Shown here: piece by piece, positions 47,152 through 64,000 of the stretch | Layout: each line of letters starts with the position of its first letter | How positions within the stretch are numbered: position 1 is the first letter of the stretch | From: Gymnogyps californianus | Taxonomy: Eukaryota; Chordata; Aves; Accipitriformes; Cathartidae | Reading direction: 5' to 3' | Assembly: GCF_018139145.2 (NCBI RefSeq) | Contig: NC_059471.1 | Location: forward strand, 217,515,494 to 217,579,493 | DNA length: 64,000 bases | The notes under the pieces: generated by a model | What the model was told of the DNA's origin: nothing | The model's database searches: none | What the model saw: only the letters and a program-made list of their open reading frames with translations | Position numbers and translations under genes: made by a program

Positions 47152-47157
47152 TTTATT
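47152..47157 (-). terminator. SSMEM1: SSMEM1 poly(A) signal
   Basis: AATAAA on the minus strand lies 200 bases beyond the SSMEM1 stop codon at 47357-47359. Confidence 0.6.
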
Positions 47158-47282
47158 GAAATTACTAGCATCCCCCCAATCTTCAGCTGGGATGGTTTCA
47201 TACAGATCCAGCCAGCCAGTGCTTCAAGCAAATGAAGGTTGCAGCAAGATTCACATGAAAGCAAGGTGTATAGCAGGAGCAG

Positions 47283-47347
47283 AAAAAAGCTTTGGGTGAA
47301 CAGGAACTTAGAGGAGCTCAACTCTGCAGCTAGACCCTTCTCCTTGG
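47283..47347 (+). repeat. Copy 2 of the ~60-bp dispersed direct repeat (SSMEM1 3'UTR)
   Basis: This partner of 46258-46322 lies in the probable SSMEM1 3' untranslated region, in the same orientation. Confidence 0.8.
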
Positions 47348-47356
47348 ACAGACTCG

Positions 47357-50300
47357 CTAGACATCCTCTTCTAATGAAGTAACCTTCTCAGGAAGAGGTG
47401 ACACAGGTTTGAAGAAGTGCTGGAACAGCCACTGCTGGGTCCTCTCAGCTTTACAATGCCCACAGGGCTGTTCCCTGATCCAGTAGCTCTCTGGGTCCCT
47501 TTGCTCTTGTGCTGGACTCTGTCTACGTCTCACTTCACGGGGAATAGCCTCCATCTTGTTCGCCTTCCGTAAAGGTGCCCAGATATTTGAGTTGTCGTTA
47601 TCTACGTTGAAGGAGTAACGGCGACGGGCAGTCTCCTGGCTGAGCTTTGGGAACCATCTCTCTTGCCTTTGGTCGTGGGAACGACCAGCTGCGGTTGTCC
47701 CGAATGACAGGTAGGGCCGGAGGGCTGTTGGATACACTTTTTGTTCGTCCCGTTAAAAATGTTACTGAGGAAGAGCCAGGTGCCGACCCTGCTGTAATAC
47801 CTGCAGATGGGGTTCCTGGGAACTAACACAGGACAGAAGGGAGATGGTTCAGCTACTCTGTAATCAACCTCAGGAGACTGAGGAAAGGAAGTCTCTGACA
47901 ATCCCCAGAGGAAGCTCTTAATAAAGATCTCACCCGTACCACTCTCAACACTTGTCAGCACCTCCCTGAGGAGCCTCCCCCAATCTCCACTCGCACCCTA
48001 CCCCTCCGCAGCCAGGGCAGGGGCTTCTTGTCATGTGTTCACAGCAGACTCCAACTAAGCAAGTCTTTTGTAAGGCCAGGCCTCATGTTTTTGGGAACAA
48101 AGGGAGCCTCAGGCAGGAATTCTGCCTGTTTTGACATATAGGAATTAGTCATCCTGCAACTGTTGTATCTTGGGGGCACACTGTGGAGAGCATATGCTCT
48201 GCAGCGAGGTAAGGTATGTTCCCGCAAGTCCCCAGGTCTTTGAGGTTTAACCTAATCCAGCCCTTGGGAAACAAGCAGATCTCCACTCCTCTCAACGTAA
48301 AGCAGATAACGCGAGTTTATCCTAAGAGACAGGAACCATCATGAGAATTTCCTGCTTCCAGCACTACAGTAATTTTGGTGGAAGTCAAATCCCACCTGTA
48401 GCTTATGGCCTTCAACATCTCATAAAGAACTGACAGACTGTCCACACCACCTCCTGTGGATTCACTCTCTGAAAACAGGAAGGAGGGACTTAATTTAGGG
48501 CAAAATTATAGCTTGCTTCATTACTCATGCTACATCCCGCACGGATTTAAAGGCTGCCAAGAGATCCCGCCAAACATGATGTCAGGGTCTAAAACACACC
48601 AATGAGCTCTGAGTGCCCTGACCAGCCTCATCTGCGGCCTCCACCCATTGCATTTAAGGAGCTGCATTTAAGCCCAAACCTTTGTACCCACTCCTAACCC
48701 CAATGAAGGGGCTACAGAAGCCTGCAGCACTGTGACCTCCCACTGTAGCCATAAGGTCCTGCAGGGTTTGGAGATCCACCTTGAACCACAGGGTAAGTCC
48801 TATGGGTGAAGTCCTGCACAGGCTGAAAGCCTCTGTAGTGCCGAGGGCCCAAAACACCCAAGCAAATTAGGGAGCAGCAAGAGCAGGGGTGTGCCGCCAC
48901 AGCAAGCCAGAAGCCAAAGGTGACAGCAAGGCAGGCGGGGGTAGAGAGCTCACCACAAGCAGCACGGGCCCATGGGACCCAAACGAGAGGAGCAGAGCAG
49001 GTCTGGTGGCACTGACCAGGAACAACCACAATCCAGGTCCTCAGGTAAGTCCACAGTCACACAGCAGGTCCAGAGCCAGGATGTCAGGAGCTATAAGCCC
49101 AAGTCCACTGTGCAGGTCAAACAAGGACCAAAACAAATGGCCTCAGCTTAAATGCAGCTCCTGTTGCCAATGGGCGGAGGGTGTGTGGGTGGGGGCCCTA
49201 CCTGAGGCCACTCAGGGCAATTAGCGCTCTCAGGGCCCTGGCACACTAACGTGGGCAGGGTGGGACATCCTCTCTGCACAGTCTTAAGAGGATGTGTTGT
49301 CATGCAGTGAATCACAAACGCAGCGGTTAACACGTTAAGAAGTGAAAGGTTAAATGAATCTCATCTAACCAAACTTTGTCTCGTTGCTTAAAATTGCCAT
49401 ACCAATATATAGACAGTTTGCCTGTGCTGCTATTGACAGAGGGTCAGAATGGATACAAGCCCGCTACCAACTAGAAAGGCCTCAAAAGTCATCAAATTTA
49501 GGTGGAGTCAGTCCTTTTCTGTAAAGTCCAGACCCTCTGTTGTTGGCCCTGTCTAAAAAAGGTCCTTGCAATCAAGATACAGTGTACTAGTCTCCCCTAT
49601 CACAGTTAGCAGCCTCTGTCCTTGCCATACCCACAGAGCATGTCTGAGCCCCAGCCCACAGTCGCCCTCATCTGCTATCCTCTCAAAATAAGTGTTCGGC
49701 AACTCAGTAGGAAAGGGGGAGAGAGCGGAGACAACTCATGCTGCACTGAGCTTTCCTTGTGCTCCTGCTGCCCCACTTGTCCCCTCTGCCCTCTCCGCAT
49801 ATGTTCTGCATCGCCTCCTGCTCTCTCACCGTGTCTCGGGCATTTTCTGTTATGCTTTTTTGAACCCTACGCATAACTTACAAAACTCATATTTACCTTT
49901 TGGATTGCTCTCCCTTTCATCAGACCATAATCTTTTGTCTTGGACTTTCTGGAGGATCTGTTTCAGGGAAATAACATTGTACAGATGATGTTACTTAGAA
50001 CAACATATAAGCATTAATTCCTTATATAATGCTAATTCTCACAGCGCGCGTGAGCTTGTGAGAGAGGCTCTGGGACGCGAGGCTGACTGGTCCTCACACA
50101 ACTGCAGCACAGGGAGCGGTGCCAGCTCCTGCCCCAGGAAAACGCATCCAAAAGGGAAGCCCTCATGCCTTTACCATTTCTACTGAGACTCTCAACAAAC
50201 CCATATTCCTTGGAAATCCCATACACGTTTCGCCTTTGGATAGAAATGTTTCTTTTCTCATCTTCTTGAGCTAGATCTGCAACACCAACATGGCGAAGGG

Positions 50301-51190
50301 CTCCATCGGCAACTCATCTCCTGGATCATCAAAGTTAATTGGCTATAACGCAATTCATTTTGGATTACTGGTGAGAGAACTATTATTTCTGTAAGTAATG
50401 GATTATTTCCATGTTCCTAATCCGCAAGGCACCTTGGGAATGCCCTGGATAAAGAATGAGTAGGGATTTCAGTATGTGGCTCACCATTTGTAGATGTGAC
50501 TGGCATCATTTTAGAAGCAGAACTCTCATTTTGATCTCTCTAGAAAATCTGCAGCTATATGCCAGTGTAACAACACTGACTGCAGTGGAGCTACTTATTT
50601 CCAACTCAAATTTTCTTAAATTAGGAAAGCAAGACCTTCAACTTTCCAGGGTGGCCCCCAAATTTCACGTGTTTGAGTCATACAGCAGTTTATAACACAC
50701 CACACACCCCATCGGATCATGTTTTAGCTTCGCATTTTAGGACAGCAAGCACACGGATTAATTGTAACTGGTAATAACGAGAAGGGGATGGGAAGGGTAC
50801 TGGGAGAGATACAATCAGTTACCTATACCTGGAGATTAAAGACCAGTTCTAACAGTGACATAATCCCATGAGATAGTTATAAATAATAACAACTTCTGAG
50901 GTTGTGAAAGCCTTTTAGGCAGGGAAGTTTTGTATAAGGCCCACAATAACCTTCTGCTAAGGGCCAGCAGGTGCAGAAAACAGAATTAAATAATATCTTA
51001 CTCGAGCACAGCAGACAAGACAGATAATCAAAATGCCAGCACAGGAGTAGAGCAGGATTTTCCCTCTGACCCCCCCAAAGCCTTCCTCATCTTCATCATA
51101 TTCCCTCGCATCTGGTTTCTGACTAGCACCAGAGAGCAAGGGGTCATCCTGCCAGTAATACCACCAAAGAGAGGAAAAAGGGTATCCCAT
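47357..51190 (-). CDS. SSMEM1: SSMEM1 orthologue (serine-rich single-pass membrane protein 1), divergent, splice model incomplete
   Basis: Three pieces are seen. Exon 1 (51190-51002) starts MGYPFSSLWWYYWQDDPLL and holds one membrane segment (KILLYSCAGILIICLVCCA), then a GTAAGA donor. A likely exon 2 is 50276-50175 (DLAQEDEKRN ... VESLSRN), with GTGTTGCAG before and GTAAAG after. The last exon ends at a TAG at 47357-47359 and starts at 47724 or 47688. Its REQPCGHCKAERTQQWL matches the human SSMEM1 ERHCLHCKALRTNEWL motif. Exon 2 to exon 3 joins in phase, but exon 1 ends in phase 0 while exon 2 needs phase 1, so that junction is off by one base as read. Gene order (TMEM209-SSMEM1-CPA2) supports the identity. 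Function is little known; in mammals expression is mainly testicular as I recall. Confidence 0.72.
47960..50170. other. SSMEM1 intron 2
   Basis: About 2.4 kb between the last exon and the proposed exon 2. I see no further exon or recognisable repeat. Short open frames here (for example near 48.7-49.0 kb) lack splice support. Confidence 0.5.
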
Positions 51191-52369
51191 GGAGCCTCGG
51201 CGCTGGACGTGGGACACGGGGCTGTCCCCTCTCCGAGGGGCAAGCGTTTCCGCGTTCGGAGCAGCCCCTCGGCAACCCATTGTCCAGTCGACCATCTGAT
51301 GTTTTGGGGATGTTGGGTGGGATTCATCTCCTCTCACTTGAGCTGTGTCAAGGCTGGGAATTGCACCAAAAGAAGACTCTTCATCATCTGTAACCGATGA
51401 AAAGCAATTCACCGCATCCTCAAATAGCTGTTTGATACTAGAAGGCCAAAGTAAGCTTTTTAACCATACTTATTATTTCCATTTCATGCTTTTCTTGCTT
51501 TCATCCTCTTGCTTAGGAAATGAGTCAAAGTCCAGAGACTTTCAAACCAACTGAAATTGCCCATTGGCATGGATCTACCAAACGAAGTTTCATCCTGTTT
51601 AAATTTGTCTCCTCCCTTTCTTCAACTGTGTTTTTATTACCGTATGTTTCCTATAACCAGCTTTTTATAACGGAATAACACATTCCACCAGCCTTTACAG
51701 CAGAGCAACTTCGAAGTTACTGTATTTACTCATATTGGAAGCAGAGTGGGAAAAATTAAGAAATAGGCTGGATATCCCAGATAATCAGAATATCCCACAT
51801 AATTTTTCTTTTGCAAAACTGCTGCCCCCATCTTGTACGAGCTGTTGCAGCCACCTCAGCTCAATATGCCTCCCCGGGCCAGGTCCGGCTCCTCTGTCCA
51901 GCTCCTCTCACTTTGCTGGTTCCCAATTCTTCCCATCTGCTGACATACCCTGCTCTTGTTGCCTCAAAAGGACCTATCACATGAAAATGTCACTGAAATA
52001 AGTCAGTATGTCACCACACTGACAATGCTGCATGATTTACCATCCAATTGTATGACACAAGTGTGTCACCCAAAGCCACCCTGTCCAATGGGACCATCTT
52101 TACCTCAGGTCATACATTCTGGATACAGTGAATTAGCACAAAATTCACACAGCCCTCTTCATTTACAGCATTTCAGAACAGAAATAGCAAGTTACAACTG
52201 CACAGCACGCAAACAGGCCCAAATCTCTTCACGTTTTAACTGCTGACCCTGGCAACATGCAGTCTGAACTCGGCATAAACACAGCAACGTGTGGCTCTGC
52301 ACGACAGCAGCGGCCCACAGGACAGCGAGACAGCCGGTCACCCCCTCCCCGCCATCTTCACGCCTTCCA

Positions 52370-52720
52370 CGGCACGGCCAACATGGCCGCCCCGGCGCCC
52401 GCCTCACGCGCCCCTTCCCGCTAAAACACGGCACGCGCCAACGGCCGCGGCGCGAGCGCCCCCGCTGTCCCCATTAGCAACAGGCCCCGCCTTCCCCCCC
52501 GCCCCCCTCCCCCACGCGGCGCAGTCGGTGACGCCGCGGCGGCGCTCGCGCAGGCGCAGACGGTGAGGCCGTTGTAGCGCGGGCCGTTTCTCACGCGTGT
52601 GTGAGGGGAGCGCTCTGCCGTGCGTGTTCCCCCCTGCCCCGGCTGCGAAAAGGGGGTGCCCTCTGCCCCCCCCGAGGGGAATTGTATGTGCCCTCACCTC
52701 CCCTGACCCTCAGCCCTGCG
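52370..52720. promoter_or_regulatory. CpG island between SSMEM1 (-) and TMEM209 (+), probable shared promoter
   Basis: CG-dense sequence with CCGCGGC, GGCGCGAGC and CGCAGGCGCAG motifs lies between outward-facing genes. GCCATCTTC at 52351-52359 is a YY1-like motif (GAAGATGGC on the minus strand). TMEM209 exon 1 should lie here but its boundaries are not visible. SSMEM1 probably has an untranslated first exon nearby, because an acceptor (TCGGTTACAG) precedes its coding exon near 51396. Confidence 0.7.
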
Positions 52721-52839
52721 GCAGGTACTGTGACTTGGCCCCCAGCACCGCCTGGCTCCTCGGGCCTGCACGGGGAGACTCTGAGGGGAGGCTGCCGAGA
52801 GCCGGGCAGTGTCCGGCAGCGAGCCGTGGAGGCGTAGGG

Positions 52840-53400
52840 CCACCCGTGTATGACAGGGCTGTGGGCGGGTGGAGCTGTGGGGCCGCCTCTATATAATGGG
52901 GCAGGACGCGGGGAGATGTGGGGCCGCCTCCGTGTGACAGGGGTCAGGATGGGCGGGGGGGGGGCAGATGTCGGGCCTCTTCTGTGTGACGGGGGTGTGG
53001 GCAGTGCGAGTGGGGCTGCGTGTGTGAAACGGTGACGTCTGGGTGGGGGGGAGCGGTGAGGCAGCTTCTCTGACAGTGGGGTCTGGTTGGGGGGAGCAGT
53101 AGAGCCCCTCCGGGGTGGCATAGGGGTGCCGGCTGGGGGGAGATGTGGAGGCTGCCTGCGTGTGACAGTGGGGTCTGGGTAGGGGGAGCTCTGAGGGTCC
53201 CTGTGTGTGTGGCAGGGGAAGTTGTGGGGGTTCTTTGCGTGTGATGGTGAGATCTGCGTGGAGGGTGCGTGGGGTCTTGGGTAAGGGGAGCTGGGGCTGT
53301 ATGTGACAGAGCGGCATGCATGGGGGAAGCTGGGGGGTTTGGGGTAAGGGGAGGTGTGGGGGACCTTCATGTGTGGCACTGCAGTCAGTGCCTTATGGGT
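52840..53400 (+). repeat. G-rich degenerate minisatellite in TMEM209 intron 1
   Basis: Units of about 50-65 bases share GTGTGACAGTGGGGTCTGG and GGGGGGAG(C/A)TGTGG cores, roughly nine copies. Runs of four to ten G recur on the plus strand. It follows the CpG island directly. The long open frames across it on both strands are products of composition. Confidence 0.8.
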
Positions 53401-54466
53401 TGTGACGGTAAGGCCTTCCCTCATTACTATGCCTTAGTAGAAGATGGCAGGAGGTATGGGAGGACATATTTCAGTCTGGAGGCAAAAACCCCACACCCAG
53501 CCCTCCTAAGCGAGTAGAAAGGGACCAAATCTCACTTTTATTTCAGTGCCCTCACGGTGCAACTTCTGCTTCTGCAGGAGGACATGGTTCAGGGAGAAAG
53601 GTTGGGAGTGTGAGGATGGGTGAGAGGATCTCTGATAAGGGCTGCTACATTTGTCAGTGTGGGAAGGGAAGTCTTGGGGCTCAAACTGGATGAAAAACCT
53701 GTCAAAAAAAATACCAGGCAACATGTTCTTGTATAATTCTTCCAGTAATCCTGATGTTAACTATTTCACCGTTGAATCATTGTACCAGTAAGAAGCAGGT
53801 AATGTGATTTGGGGTTTGTATTTTTTTTTTTCTTTTAGGTAGTAATGTACAGTTGAAGTATTTGTCCCAAAAAGGAAATTATTTATGTTCCCATCTAGTG
53901 AAGATTTATGTGACAAGTTTTTAAGCAAGTGGCAGGAAGGAACAGTAGCATATTTTGGTGACAGGACTAGCAGAAAAAGTCACCAGGGTTATTTCTTTCA
54001 CGTAAGGTGTTACTGGGCGTAAAGGTTGCTACCTTTCAGATGTACTGAACCCACAGGAGGTGGCTGTACGGTCTGAAAATACTCTGTTACCTACTGAAAT
54101 GAGTGGGAATTTTCAATAAAAATACTGCAGAACTGTGCAAGGCCTCTCCTTCCTCTGGCTTCCTTTGCCTGGAGAAGGCAGGAGCTTTGCCTCTCGCTTC
54201 TGAAGGATGTTATTTTTTGAAAATGAGGTTGGAATCTGTCTCTCCTCTCATTTGCACCTCACTGGAGAAAATGGATGCTGTTCCTCAGTAATGAGGTGAC
54301 AGTGCTGACAGCAGAGTTCATCAAAGAAATATTACCAATTTTTACTGGTAAAAAGAATCTGCTTTTTTTTTTTATAGGCTAAACATGAGACTGGCTAAAG
54401 GTAAAGCCCATTTATACAGTTTGTTTTGGATTACTGCTTTTTTTTCTTTAATCTTGTGCTGACTGA

Positions 54467-64000
<9,534 letters not shown>

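Noticed and set aside
51191..51412. N-terminal extension of SSMEM1 exon 1 up to about 51396.
   Set aside because: The frame is open, but the ATG at 51188-51190 aligns with the human start (MG..FS), so the extension is more likely 5'UTR.
52591..53424. A 277-codon minus-strand frame, Pro/His-rich.
   Set aside because: It is a translation of the G-rich minisatellite; the repeat keeps it open.

Overview
The window is nuclear DNA of a sauropsid, most likely a bird. Genes are split into many GT-AG exons with short introns, promoters sit in CpG islands, the interspersed repeats I can recognise are CR1 LINE fragments, and the gene order MEST - CEP41 - CPA cluster - SSMEM1 - TMEM209 is the conserved block known from human 7q32, read here in reverse. 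I rebuilt coding exons by hand, and except for SSMEM1 every predicted junction keeps the reading frame.

Layout: (1) 312-442 (+) is the last coding exon of COPG2, converging on MEST. (2) 2238-9007 (-) is MEST, 11 coding exons, 326 aa. (3) About 9.56-10.56 kb is a CpG island that serves as a shared, divergent MEST/CEP41 promoter. (4) 10188-21609 (+) is CEP41, 11 exons, 372 aa. (5) 21.6-25.3 kb is the CEP41 3'UTR and gene-poor DNA. (6) 25.4-46.6 kb (-) holds three tandem pancreatic-type carboxypeptidase A genes with near-identical exon sizes: CPA1 (420 aa), a CPA5-like gene (419 aa) and CPA2 (419 aa). Each has a signal-peptide exon and an AATAAA just after the stop; two have a clear TATA box and CPA1 only a weak TATA-like element. 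(7) 47.15-51.2 kb (-) is a divergent SSMEM1 orthologue with one unresolved splice junction. (8) About 52.37-52.72 kb is a second CpG island, probably the shared promoter of SSMEM1 and TMEM209. (9) 54527-64000 (+) is TMEM209, 11 coding exons seen, running off the right edge.

Functionally the genes are unrelated neighbours: vesicle coat (COPG2), a membrane alpha/beta-hydrolase (MEST), ciliary tubulin modification (CEP41), secreted digestive zymogens (CPA cluster), a small single-pass membrane protein (SSMEM1) and a nuclear-envelope protein (TMEM209). The carboxypeptidases form one tandem family; CPA2 carries the extra cysteine pair expected of that subtype, and the middle gene has a polar residue at the main specificity position. 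I found no clearly new multi-gene system. The points worth a second look are the middle carboxypeptidase's pocket, a 28-bp hairpin in its first intron, divergent CCAAT boxes in the MEST/CEP41 promoter, a 30-bp minisatellite in MEST intron 1, the converging COPG2/MEST poly(A) signals, the SSMEM1 junction, and an unassigned 80-codon frame upstream of CPA2.
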